A stretch of 33,176 nucleotides of DNA from Streptomyces hokutonensis (GCF_000376565.1 NZ_BARG01000117.1:1-33176); one strand, 5' to 3'. Positions 23,403-30,838 are shown, counted from the stretch's first letter. Numbers and translations are program-made. The notes: generated from the sequence alone by a model not told the origin.

Positions 23403-23855
23403 GTGCGCCGTACGGGCGTCCGGTTCGGCCAGGTCGGCCGCCGTGCCCGTCCCGCCCAGTGCCGCACGCCAGGCAGCGGGCCAGGGCGCGCTGCCACCCG
23501 TCTCCTTGTCGGGGACGTGCACGGTGACATAGCTGCCCCGGGCCGCGCGACGGCGCGGCCCGTCCCCGTCGGTGCCGCGCCACACCTCGAAGCCGAAGGT
23601 CATCGACGACCGGCCGAGGCGGATCAGCTCGACCCGCGTCTCGACCTCCTCGCCGAACCGGATCGACGCCTCGAACTCCACCTCGTAGCGCACCCTCGGG
23701 GCCACCGGGAAGTAGCCCGGGACGTCGTACGCCCGCATCAGCTCGGCCTCCGCCGCCTCGGCGAACCGGACGACGGTGGTGTTGTGGTAGATCCCGGCCG
23801 CGTCGGTGTCGATCCACTCCACGCGGGTCCGGTGGATGGCGTAGGGGCCGCTCAT
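23400..23855 (-). CDS. Hot-dog acyl-CoA thioesterase (4HBT/YbgC-like)
   Basis: A 151-residue single hot-dog thioesterase. R-V-E-W-I-D-T-D-A-A-G-I-Y-H-N matches the 4-hydroxybenzoyl-CoA thioesterase signature, with Asp18 as the likely catalytic residue. F-E-A-S-I-R-F-G-E-E-V-E-T-R-V and S-Y-V-T-V-H-V-P-D form the later strands. The role inferred from position is release of the ring-hydroxylated acid from the product of the fused hydroxylase, which the Streptomyces salicylate route via gentisyl-CoA needs. ATG 23855 overlaps the hydroxylase stop (ATGA), giving translational coupling; an upstream in-frame extension to 24080 would lie wholly inside the hydroxylase gene and is rejected. Confidence 0.92.
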   Translation of the reverse strand: MSGPYAIHRTRVEWIDTDAAGIYHNTTVVRFAEAAEAELMRAYDVPGYFPVAPRVRYEVEFEASIRFGEEVETRVELIRLGRSSMTFGFEVWRGTDGDGPRRRAARGSYVTVHVPDKETGGSAPWPAAWRAALGGTGTAADLAEPDARTAH

Positions 23856-26221
23856 TCCGCCGCCCTGCCCGGGGTCCAGCGCAGGTGGACGGCGTCCCGC
23901 GGCGTCTCGCGCAGCAGCGCGAGGCGCGGACGGACCGCGTCGGTCCGTGAGGTGGGCGGCTTGCGGCGGCCCGCCGCGAACTGCGCCGGCCAGTCGGCGC
24001 CCGGACCCCGGTACTCCTGCTCGGCGGCGGCCTGCAGCGTCCACTGCGGGTTGTACAGGTGCGTACGGCCGAGCGCGCACAGGTCGGCACGCCCGGCGAG
24101 CAGGATCGAGTTGACGTCGTCGTACGACGAGATCGCTCCTACGGCGATCACGGCCGCGCCCGCCGGAGCGGCCACCTCGTGCCGGATCCGGTCGGCGAAC
24201 GGGGTCTGGTACGAGCGGCCGTACGCCGGCTTCTCGTCCTTGGTGACCTGGCCGGACGACACGTCCACGGCCGCCGCGCCGTGGGCGACGAAAGCGCGCG
24301 CGATCTCGACCGCGTCGTGCTCGGTGTTCCCGTCGGGCGCCCAGTCGGTGGCGGAGATCCGCACCGTCACCGGGCGGTCGGCGGGGAAGGCGGAGCGTAC
24401 GGCGTCGAAGACCTCCAGCGGGAAGCGCAGCCGGTTCGTGAGGTCGCCGCCGTACTCGTCGGTGCGGCGGTTGGCGATGGGGGAGAGGAAGGAGGAGAGC
24501 AGGTAGCCGTGGGCCGCGTGTACCTCCAGCAGGTCGAAGCCCGCGTCGGCGCCCCGGCGGGCGGCGGACACGAAGTCGGCGACCACGGCGTCCATGTCGG
24601 ACCGGGTCATCTCGCGCGGCTGGTGGCAGTCCGTGCCGTAGGGCAGCGGCGACGGGCCCATGACCTCCCAGTTGCCCTCGGGAAGGGGCTCGTCAATGCC
24701 CTCCCACATGAGGCGAGTTGAGCCCTTGCGGCCCGAATGCCCCAGCTGGAGGCCGATCTTCGCCGTGCTGCGGTCGTGGACGAAGGACGTGACCCTCGCC
24801 CACGCCTCGCGCTGGGTGTCGTTCCACAGGCCCGTGCAGCCGGGGGTGATGCGGCCCTCGGGGGAGACGCAGACCATCTCGGTCATCACCAGGCCCGCGC
24901 CACCGAGCGCCTTGGAACCGAGATGGACGACGTGGAAGTCGTCCGGCACTCCGTCGACGGCGGAGTACATGTCCATCGGCGAGACCACGATCCGGTTCTT
25001 CAGCTCCAGGCCGCCGATGCTGAACGGCTGGAACATCGCCGGGGCGGACTCGGCCGCGCCCTGAGCGTCGGCGAAGCCGCGCTCGATCAGGTCGGCGAAG
25101 CCCGGGTCGCGGTCCTTGAGGTTGTCGAAGGTGATACGGCGTGAACGCGTGAGCAGGTTGAAGCAGAACTGCGCGGGATTCTGGTCGGCGTAGCGGCCGA
25201 TGTTCTCGAACCATTCCAACGAAGCCTGCGCGGCGCGCTGGGTGGACTCCACCACCGGGCGGCGCTCGGTCTCGTACGCCGTCAACGCCTCGTCCACGGT
25301 GGGGTGTTCGTGCAGACACGCGGCGAGCGCGAGGGCGTCCTCCATGGCCAGCTTGGTGCCGGAGCCGATCGAGAAGTGCGCGGTGTGGGCGGCGTCGCCG
25401 AGCAGGACCACGTTGTGGTGGTGCCAGCGCTCGTTGCGGACCGTCGTGAAGTTGAGCCAACGGGAGTTGTTCGTCAGGAGGTTGTGGCCGGCGAGTTCAT
25501 CGGCGAAGATTTCGCGGATCCGGGCCACCGACTCCTCGTCGCTGATGCCGGGCGGGAACTGGATGCCCTCCGTCGAGTCGAGGCCCGCCTTGCGCCACAC
25601 GTCCTCCGCCATCTCGACGATGAAGGTCGAGCCGCCGTCGGAGAACGGGTAGCCGTGGATCTGCATGGTCCCGAACTCGGTCTGCTTGACGAGGAATTGG
25701 AAGGCCTCGAAGACCCGGTCGGTGCCCAGCCACATGTACTTGTTGGTCCGCTGGTCGAGCGAGGGGACGAAGGCGTCGGCGTACTTGGTGCGCACCGCCG
25801 AGTTGATGCCGTCCGCGGCGACCACGAGGTCGTAGGACAGGCGCAGTTCGTCGACGTCCGGGGCGAGGGTGCGGTAGTGCACGGTGACGCCGAGTTCGGC
25901 GGCCCGCTCCTGGAGGATGTGCAGCAGGTCCTTGCGGGCCATCGCCGCGAAGCCCTGGCCGCCGACCGTGAAGGGGTGGCCGTCGAACTCGATGTCGATG
26001 TCGGTCCAGCGGGCGAACCGGCTCTCCATCGCGTCGTGGACGACGGTGTCCGCGTTCTCGATTCCGCCGAGGGTCTCGTCGGAGAAGACCACGCCGAAGC
26101 CGAAGGTGTCGTCGGGAGCGTTGCGTTCCCAGACGGTGATCTCATGGCCGGGGTCGAGCTGTTTCATCAGCGCGGCGAGGTACAGCCCGCCCGGCCCGCC
26201 GCCCACGATGGCGATCCTCAT
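23852..26221 (-). CDS. Fused aryl-CoA 5-hydroxylase / Old Yellow Enzyme reductase
   Basis: A 789-residue two-enzyme protein. Residues 1-390 are a group-A flavoprotein monooxygenase: FAD motif I-V-G-G-G-P-G-G-L at 5-13, D-L-V-V-A-A-D-G-I-N near 131-140, and V-V-L-L-G-D-A-A-H-T at 271-280. Residues about 397-760 are an Old Yellow Enzyme barrel: F-x-P-F-S-I-G-G-L-E-L-K-N-R-I-V, L-Q-L-G-H-S-G-R-K-G at 491-500, and H-A-A-H-G-Y-L-L-S-S-F-L-S-P at 568-581. This architecture is that of 2-aminobenzoyl-CoA monooxygenase/reductase (Azoarcus evansii) and of salicylyl-CoA 5-hydroxylase annotations in Streptomyces. The expected reaction is NAD(P)H- and O2-dependent C5 hydroxylation of the aryl-CoA, with the second domain reducing or dearomatising a product. 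Its start overlaps the ligase stop (ATGA). Confidence 0.93.
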   Translation of the reverse strand: MRIAIVGGGPGGLYLAALMKQLDPGHEITVWERNAPDDTFGFGVVFSDETLGGIENADTVVHDAMESRFARWTDIDIEFDGHPFTVGGQGFAAMARKDLLHILQERAAELGVTVHYRTLAPDVDELRLSYDLVVAADGINSAVRTKYADAFVPSLDQRTNKYMWLGTDRVFEAFQFLVKQTEFGTMQIHGYPFSDGGSTFIVEMAEDVWRKAGLDSTEGIQFPPGISDEESVARIREIFADELAGHNLLTNNSRWLNFTTVRNERWHHHNVVLLGDAAHTAHFSIGSGTKLAMEDALALAACLHEHPTVDEALTAYETERRPVVESTQRAAQASLEWFENIGRYADQNPAQFCFNLLTRSRRITFDNLKDRDPGFADLIERGFADAQGAAESAPAMFQPFSIGGLELKNRIVVSPMDMYSAVDGVPDDFHVVHLGSKALGGAGLVMTEMVCVSPEGRITPGCTGLWNDTQREAWARVTSFVHDRSTAKIGLQLGHSGRKGSTRLMWEGIDEPLPEGNWEVMGPSPLPYGTDCHQPREMTRSDMDAVVADFVSAARRGADAGFDLLEVHAAHGYLLSSFLSPIANRRTDEYGGDLTNRLRFPLEVFDAVRSAFPADRPVTVRISATDWAPDGNTEHDAVEIARAFVAHGAAAVDVSSGQVTKDEKPAYGRSYQTPFADRIRHEVAAPAGAAVIAVGAISSYDDVNSILLAGRADLCALGRTHLYNPQWTLQAAAEQEYRGPGADWPAQFAAGRRKPPTSRTDAVRPRLALLRETPRDAVHLRWTPGRAAE

Positions 26222-27876
26222 GCCTGGTTCTCCTTCTCGACGATCTGACGCAGCAGGAAGTGCTGAAGCTTTCCGCTGGTGTTGCGGGGCAGGGACTCGC
26301 AAAAACGCACCGCGCGCGGGTACTTGTACGGCGCGAGCTGCGCCTTGACGTGGTTCTGGATGTCCTTGACCTTGGCGTCGTCGCCCACGACCCCCTCGGC
26401 CAGGACGACGAACGCGCAGACGACCGAGCCGCGTTCGGGATCCGGCTTGGCGACCACGGCCGATTCGACGACGTCCGGGTGGGTGTTGATCGCGGACTCG
26501 ACCTCGGGACCGCCGATGTTGTAGCCGGAGGAGACGATCATGTTGTCCGTGCGGGTGCGGTAGTAGAAGTAGCCGTCCTCGTCGCGGACGAAGGTGTCGC
26601 CGGTGACGTTCCAGCCGTTGACGACGTAGTTCTCCTGGCGCCGGTCGTCGAGATAGCGGCAGCCGACCGGGCCGATCACGGCCAGCCGCCCTTCGACACC
26701 CGGGCCGACCTCCTCGCCGTCGAGGTCCAGGATGGTGGCGCGGTAGCCGGGGACCGGCCTGCCGGTCGAACCGGGCCGGATGTCGTCGCCGGCGGCGGAG
26801 ATGAAGATGTGGATCATCTCGGTGGCGCCGATGCCGTCGATGACCTTGATCCCGGTCTCCTCGTGGAGCTGCTGCCACACCTCTTCCGGTATGTGCTCCC
26901 CGGCGCTGACCGCGGCCCGCAGACCGTGCAGCCGGTCCGCCTTCGCGGCCTTGAGGATCTGCCGGTACGCCGTCGGCGCGGTCGCCAGCACGGTGACGCC
27001 CGCCTCGGCGACGAGTTCGGCAAGCGGCTCCGGCGCTACCGCCTCCGTCAGCAGCGCACACGCACCGGCCCGCAGGGCACAGACGACCAGGATGCCGAGC
27101 CCGAAGGTGAAGGCGAGCGGCGCCGTGCACGACACGAGGTCGTCGGGCCGCAGCCGCAGGGTGTGGCGGCCGAAGGTGTTGTCGATCGACAGGATGTCGC
27201 GATGGAAGTGGGTGGTGATCTTCGGTACGCCGGTGCTGCCCGAGGTGGGCCCGAAAAGGGCGACGTCGTCGGCGGCCGTGTCGGCGGCCGTGAACTCCCC
27301 TGGTTTCGAGGCCACTTGGCGCGCCAGGTCGTCGGGCGTGTCGCCGCCGTACGCCACGATCTTGAGGTCCGGCAGGACTGTGTCGCGTACGGCTTCGACG
27401 TCTGCCGTGAACCGGTGGTCGACGAGGGCGATGGCCGGGCGGGTCTTCTCCACGACCGGGGTGAGTTCACGGGCCCGCAGCGCCGCCATGGTGGTGACGA
27501 CGATGCCGCCGGCCTTGAGGACGGCGAGCCAACACGCCACGACCCACGGGTTGTTGGGGGAGCGCAGGAGCACACGGTTGCCGGGGACCAGGCCGAGGTC
27601 CTCGGTGAGGACGTGGGCGATCTGGTTGGTACGGCGCAGCAGTTCGCCGTACGTCCACACCTCGCCGTCCGGTGTGCGCAGGGCCGGGCGGTCGGGACCG
27701 AAGGCGGCGGTGGGTACGTCGATGAGCTCGGTGCCGGCGTTGAGGCGCTCGGGGTACTGGAGGTCGTCGGTGGTGAACTCCAGGACCGGCCACTGGGCGC
27801 GCGGCGGGAGGTGGTCGCGGGCGAACGTGTCCGGATAGGCGGAGGGCGAGAGAGCCATCGGGTCCAACTGGTCCAT
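26218..27876 (-). CDS. Aryl-CoA ligase (benzoate/2-aminobenzoate/salicylate type)
   Basis: A 552-residue acyl-adenylate-forming enzyme that would convert an aromatic acid, ATP and CoA to its CoA thioester. The P-loop T-S-G-S-T-G-V-P-K is at 211-219, followed by the H-F-H-R-D segment common in benzoate-type ligases. G-I-G-A-T-E-M-I-H-I-F (A5), V-N-G-W-N-V-T-G-D-T-F (A7), and catalytic Lys536 in N-T-S-G-K-L-Q are intact. The A-T-E-M-I-H-I-F region resembles 2-aminobenzoate-CoA ligases more than general fatty-acid ligases, but salicylate remains possible. ATG 27876 was chosen; a second ATG (27858) is close by. It overlaps the hydroxylase start by four bases. A 61-base gap separates it from the TesB gene upstream. 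Confidence 0.92.
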   Translation of the reverse strand: MDQLDPMALSPSAYPDTFARDHLPPRAQWPVLEFTTDDLQYPERLNAGTELIDVPTAAFGPDRPALRTPDGEVWTYGELLRRTNQIAHVLTEDLGLVPGNRVLLRSPNNPWVVACWLAVLKAGGIVVTTMAALRARELTPVVEKTRPAIALVDHRFTADVEAVRDTVLPDLKIVAYGGDTPDDLARQVASKPGEFTAADTAADDVALFGPTSGSTGVPKITTHFHRDILSIDNTFGRHTLRLRPDDLVSCTAPLAFTFGLGILVVCALRAGACALLTEAVAPEPLAELVAEAGVTVLATAPTAYRQILKAAKADRLHGLRAAVSAGEHIPEEVWQQLHEETGIKVIDGIGATEMIHIFISAAGDDIRPGSTGRPVPGYRATILDLDGEEVGPGVEGRLAVIGPVGCRYLDDRRQENYVVNGWNVTGDTFVRDEDGYFYYRTRTDNMIVSSGYNIGGPEVESAINTHPDVVESAVVAKPDPERGSVVCAFVVLAEGVVGDDAKVKDIQNHVKAQLAPYKYPRAVRFCESLPRNTSGKLQHFLLRQIVEKENQA

Positions 27877-27918
27877 CGGGAGGTTCCTTTCCGCAGGCCG
27901 GGGGCGGGCCGTGCAGGG

Positions 27919-27949
27919 ATCAGGAGCTGCGTGGAGATCAAGAGCTGCG
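27919..27949. repeat. 18-bp tandem duplication across the TesB stop codon
   Basis: ATCAGGAGCTGCG (27919-27931) and ATCAAGAGCTGCG (27937-27949) differ by one base and lie 18 bases apart. On the coding strand the R-S-S-stop ending of the TesB gene is repeated just after the real stop. Confidence 0.55.
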
Positions 27950-28891
27950 GATCAGGCCTTCCTGGGCGACGGTGGCCAGGTGGGTACCGGAGGCGGTGAA
28001 GAAGCGGCCGACGGCGAGTCCGCGACCGGAGTCGGCGGCGACGGCTTCCTGGGCGTAGAGGAGCCATTCGTCCAAGGGGCCCGGCCGGTGGAACCACATC
28101 GAGTGGTCGAGGCTGGCGGTGACGACTCCCGGCTGCGCCCAGGACAGGTCGAGCATGCGCAGGACGGGTTCGAGGATCGTGTAGTCGCAGACGTAGGCGA
28201 GCGCGGCGAGGTCGCGCTGCTCGTCGGTGAGGCCGTCGACGGGGCGCAGCGCGTCGAACGGCTTTACCCACACGGCCTGTTGGGGAACGCGCTCGCCCTC
28301 GACGGTGAGATAGACGGGTCCGGGCACGTGCCGCATGTCGAAGCTGCGGCCGCCGCTCCAGTACTCCTCGGAGGTGGCGGTCATCGTGCCCCGGGGCGCG
28401 GTGGTGTCGCGCAAGTACGTTGCGGAGCTGGGCAGTTCGGTGGGATCCGGGACGCCCGTCAGGGGCTCGGCGGCGAAGGTCGCGCCCGGCTCGCCCGCGG
28501 CGAAGTTGGCGAGGCAGGTGTAGACGGGCTTGCCGTTCTGGAAGCCACGGACCTGCCGGGTCGCGTAGCCGCGGCCGTCGCGCAGCAGCTCCACCTCGTA
28601 GCGGACCTCGGCGCCGATGTCGACCGGCCGCAGGAAGTAGGAGTGCATCGAGTGCAGCGTCTTGCCCTCGACCGAGCGCATCGCGGCGGCGGCGGCCTGG
28701 GCCACCATGTCGCCGCCGTACGCCTTCGGCCAGGGGCAGGGCTGGGTGGTCGCGGTGAAGGCGAGGTCGAAGTGCTCGGGATCGACGGGGGTCAGGGCGA
28801 TCGCGTCGGTGAAGGTCGCCGAGGTCGGGACGGACCGGACGTCGGTGCGGGTGCTCCGGGAGTCGGCGCCCGTGCTCTGGAAGTCGTTCAC
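27938..28891 (-). CDS. tesB: Acyl-CoA thioesterase II (TesB family)
   Basis: A 317-residue double hot-dog thioesterase. The first domain has W-P-K-A-Y-G-G-D-M-V-A-Q-A and S-M-H-S-Y-F-L-R-P-V-D. The second has S-L-D-H-S-M-W-F-H-R-P, with Asp262 as the expected catalytic acid, and Gln310 in V-A-Q-E-G-L-I-R completes the usual Asp-Ser/Thr-Gln set. TesB enzymes hydrolyse a broad range of acyl-CoAs. In this operon it could recycle CoA from dead-end thioesters or work on the pathway product, alongside the second, single-hot-dog thioesterase. GTG 28891 overlaps the cupin stop (GTGA), so the two are translationally coupled. The first 25 residues are not part of the fold. Confidence 0.93.
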   Translation of the reverse strand: MNDFQSTGADSRSTRTDVRSVPTSATFTDAIALTPVDPEHFDLAFTATTQPCPWPKAYGGDMVAQAAAAAMRSVEGKTLHSMHSYFLRPVDIGAEVRYEVELLRDGRGYATRQVRGFQNGKPVYTCLANFAAGEPGATFAAEPLTGVPDPTELPSSATYLRDTTAPRGTMTATSEEYWSGGRSFDMRHVPGPVYLTVEGERVPQQAVWVKPFDALRPVDGLTDEQRDLAALAYVCDYTILEPVLRMLDLSWAQPGVVTASLDHSMWFHRPGPLDEWLLYAQEAVAADSGRGLAVGRFFTASGTHLATVAQEGLIRSS

Positions 28892-29373
28892 GGCCGGTCC
28901 AGCCAGTCGCGCAGGTCGGCGTCCGCCACCTGTTCCAGGTTGACCACGATGTTCTCAGGGGTGCGGGTCGTCATCCAGGTCAGCGGGTTGTTCCGGTCGA
29001 GATTGCACTCGACATGCGGCATGAACGGCGGGACGAAGACCCAGTCGCCCTCCGTCAGGTCGAGGTAGTCCTCGAAGCGTTCGCCGAAATAGATCCGGGC
29101 CCGGCCGGACAGGACATAGCCACCGGTCTCCGCCTCGCCGTGGTGATGCGGCACCGAGCGATATCCCGACTCGTTGCTCACCTTCCCGAACCACAACTTC
29201 GTGGCCGGCGTGTGCTGCACGGAAACGCCGGAGATCCGGGTCGCGCCGGAGGACTGTCCGGTGTCGCCGACCTCCAGGCCCGCGCGGGTCACGACCGGTA
29301 CGACCAGACCGGACTCGTTCGCGTACAAGGAGTTGTCGCCCTCTAGGACGTACTTGGAGAAATCGGGTTCCAT
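28888..29373 (-). CDS. Small single-domain cupin, candidate ring-cleavage dioxygenase
   Basis: A 161-residue monocupin. Motif 1 is P-H-H-H-G-E-A-E with metal ligands His76, His78 and Glu82; motif 2 is W-V-F-V-P-P-F-M-P-H-V-E-C-N with His120 and Asn124. The full three-His/one-Glu set is thus present, so it should bind Fe(II) or a similar metal. Gentisate dioxygenases are bicupins of about 350 residues, so this is not one. Its length is closer to 3-hydroxyanthranilate dioxygenase and to uncharacterised cupins. Between the FAH-fold hydrolase and thioesterase of an aryl-hydroxylation operon, extradiol-type cleavage of the 5-hydroxylated acid is the inferred role; a structural or isomerase role cannot be excluded. 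ATG 29373 follows AGGAGCT, two bases after the FAH stop. Confidence 0.85.
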   Translation of the reverse strand: MEPDFSKYVLEGDNSLYANESGLVVPVVTRAGLEVGDTGQSSGATRISGVSVQHTPATKLWFGKVSNESGYRSVPHHHGEAETGGYVLSGRARIYFGERFEDYLDLTEGDWVFVPPFMPHVECNLDRNNPLTWMTTRTPENIVVNLEQVADADLRDWLDRP

Positions 29374-29375
29374 GA

Positions 29376-30200
29376 TCAGCTCCTGGAGTCGGTGAGACGG
29401 AGACGGTTGCGCAGGGTGCCGATGCCCGGGATCTCGGTCTCGACGAGATCGCCGTCGGCGAGGTGGACCGGCGGGGTCATGCCCGAGCCCACGCCACCGG
29501 GGGTGCCGGTGAGCACGAGGTCGCCGGGACGCAGCACCGTGAAGGTGGAGACGTAGGCGAGCAGGTCGGCCGCGTCGAACACCAGCGTGCGCGTGTTGCC
29601 GCGCTGCCGCTCGACGCCGTTGACCCGGCAGATCACCTCGACGCCCGCGACCGGGTCCAGCTCGTCGGGGGTGACGACCACCGGGCCCAGCGGGGTGGTG
29701 CGGTCCCAGGCCTTGCCCTGGAACCACTGGAGCGTGCGCTTCTGCCAGTCCCGCACGCTGATGTCGTTCGCGACCGTGTACCCGGCGATCGCCCGTCCGG
29801 CCGTGTCCCGGTCCGCGCCCCTCAGCTCGGCCCCGACCACCACGGCGAGTTCCGCCTCCCAGTCGACGTCGAGACCGTGCGGGAGGGACAGGTCGTCCTC
29901 GGGGCCGGTCAGCGTGTCGGCGAACTTGGCGAACAACGTGGGGTGTTTGGGCAATTCGCGGCCCATCTCGGTGATGTGGTCGGCGTAGTTGAGGCCGCAG
30001 CAGACGACCTTGCGCGGCGACGGCAGCGGCAACACCGGGGTGGCGCCGAGGAGTTCGGCCCCGGCGAGGTCCGCGACGCGGTCGGGCGCGGTGATCGCCA
30101 GCAGCGTCGAGAGGTCCTCGGCCGGCAGCGCCCGCCAGCGGTCGCCGTCCAGGACGGCGGCCGTGGTGCGGCCTTCGTGGGCCACGGTGGCGAGCTTCAT
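29376..30200 (-). CDS. Fumarylacetoacetate-hydrolase family protein
   Basis: A 274-residue FAH-fold enzyme. G-L-N-Y-A-D-H-I-T-E-M-G (residues 69-80) and D-W-E-A-E-L-A-V-V-V-G supply metal ligands Glu115 and Glu117, with Asp146 in Y-T-V-A-N-D-I-S. L-T-G-T-P-G-G-V-G and G-D-L-V-E-T-E-I-P-G-I-G-T-L-R-N end the fold. Family members cleave C-C bonds of acylpyruvates (fumarylpyruvate hydrolase in the gentisate route) or act as related hydratases and decarboxylases. Here it would split the ring-cleavage product made by the neighbouring cupin, giving pyruvate and a C4 acid; this is inference. It is the first gene of the operon: promoter boxes lie about 70-97 bases upstream, and GGGAG precedes ATG 30200. 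Confidence 0.93.
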   Translation of the reverse strand: MKLATVAHEGRTTAAVLDGDRWRALPAEDLSTLLAITAPDRVADLAGAELLGATPVLPLPSPRKVVCCGLNYADHITEMGRELPKHPTLFAKFADTLTGPEDDLSLPHGLDVDWEAELAVVVGAELRGADRDTAGRAIAGYTVANDISVRDWQKRTLQWFQGKAWDRTTPLGPVVVTPDELDPVAGVEVICRVNGVERQRGNTRTLVFDAADLLAYVSTFTVLRPGDLVLTGTPGGVGSGMTPPVHLADGDLVETEIPGIGTLRNRLRLTDSRS

Positions 30201-30268
30201 GGGCGGTACTCCCTCGGGTGCTCGGGTGCTCGGGGTGACGGCGGTCGGAGGGGCCGAGCCGCGTCGGC

Positions 30269-30321
30269 GATATAGCGAGATTTTCACGACCGTCGAAAAC
30301 AGTCAATAGATGGGTTAGGCT
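30269..30321. promoter_or_regulatory. Divergent promoter region with central inverted repeat
   Basis: Minus strand: TTCGAC (complement of 30292-30297), 17 bases, then TATATC (complement of 30269-30274) would drive the FAH-to-PaaX operon with a leader of about 60 bases. Plus strand: TAGGCT (30316-30321) is a -10 box for the Rid gene, with weak -35. TTTTC (30281-30285) and GAAAA (30295-30299) are inverted around nine bases within the minus promoter, a good candidate operator for PaaX. Confidence 0.5.
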
Positions 30322-30354
30322 GCCTGCATCAGCCCGTCCGAGGAGGAACCCGCA

Positions 30355-30795
30355 ATGACGACTCCGATCCCGGTGAACCCGCCCTCGCTCCCCGCGCCGA
30401 GCGGCTACTCGCACGGCACCCTGAGCGGCAACACGCTCCACCTGGGCGGACAGACGGCCCTGGACGCGGACATGCGGATCGTCCCCGGGGGCATCGTCGA
30501 GCAGTTCCGGCAGGCGTTCGGCAACGTGCTCACGACGCTGCGGGCCGCCGGCGGCATCCCCGAGGACCTGGTCAGCCTGACGATCTACCTGACCGACATC
30601 CCCGACTACCAGGCCCACGGCAAGGAGATCGGGAAGGTCTGGCGCGAGCTCGCGGGCCCTGTCTACCCGGCGATGGCCGGCATCGGCACCACCGCGCTCT
30701 GGCAGCCGGAGGCGATGATCGAGATCCTCGGCGTCGCGGTCGTCCCGGACGAGCGACTCGTCCGGCCGGCGGAGGGGAAGGCCGCCGGGGTGTGA
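30355..30795 (+). CDS. Rid-family (RidA/YjgF-like) protein without the deaminase Arg
   Basis: A 146-residue Rid-fold protein. L-S-G-N-T-L-H-L-G-G-Q-T and Q-A-F-G-N-V-L-T-T-L-R-A-A-G-G are typical. In E. coli RidA, Arg105 carries the imine/enamine deaminase activity within a P-A-R segment. Here the matching segment is Y-P-A-M-A-G, with Met107, so it belongs to a subgroup lacking that residue, and activity is uncertain. Rid-like proteins in aromatic pathways include 2-aminomuconate deaminase, a precedent for handling an amino-substituted ring-cleavage product. It is divergent from the aryl-CoA operon with a shared promoter region. AGGAGG precedes ATG 30355, and a terminator follows. Confidence 0.9.
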   Translation: MTTPIPVNPPSLPAPSGYSHGTLSGNTLHLGGQTALDADMRIVPGGIVEQFRQAFGNVLTTLRAAGGIPEDLVSLTIYLTDIPDYQAHGKEIGKVWRELAGPVYPAMAGIGTTALWQPEAMIEILGVAVVPDERLVRPAEGKAAGV

Positions 30796-30838
30796 CGGGT
30801 ACCCGCCGGCAGGTGAGCGCCCGCCTCGATCTCGCATG

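Noticed and set aside
26222..27130. N-terminal extension of the fused hydroxylase reading frame
   Set aside because: It is out of frame with and antiparallel in character to nothing known, lies wholly inside the ligase gene, and the FAD motif begins right at ATG 26221.
26260..27999. 579-codon plus-strand frame opposite the ligase
   Set aside because: Antisense shadow of an intact adenylate-forming enzyme, with no domain character of its own.
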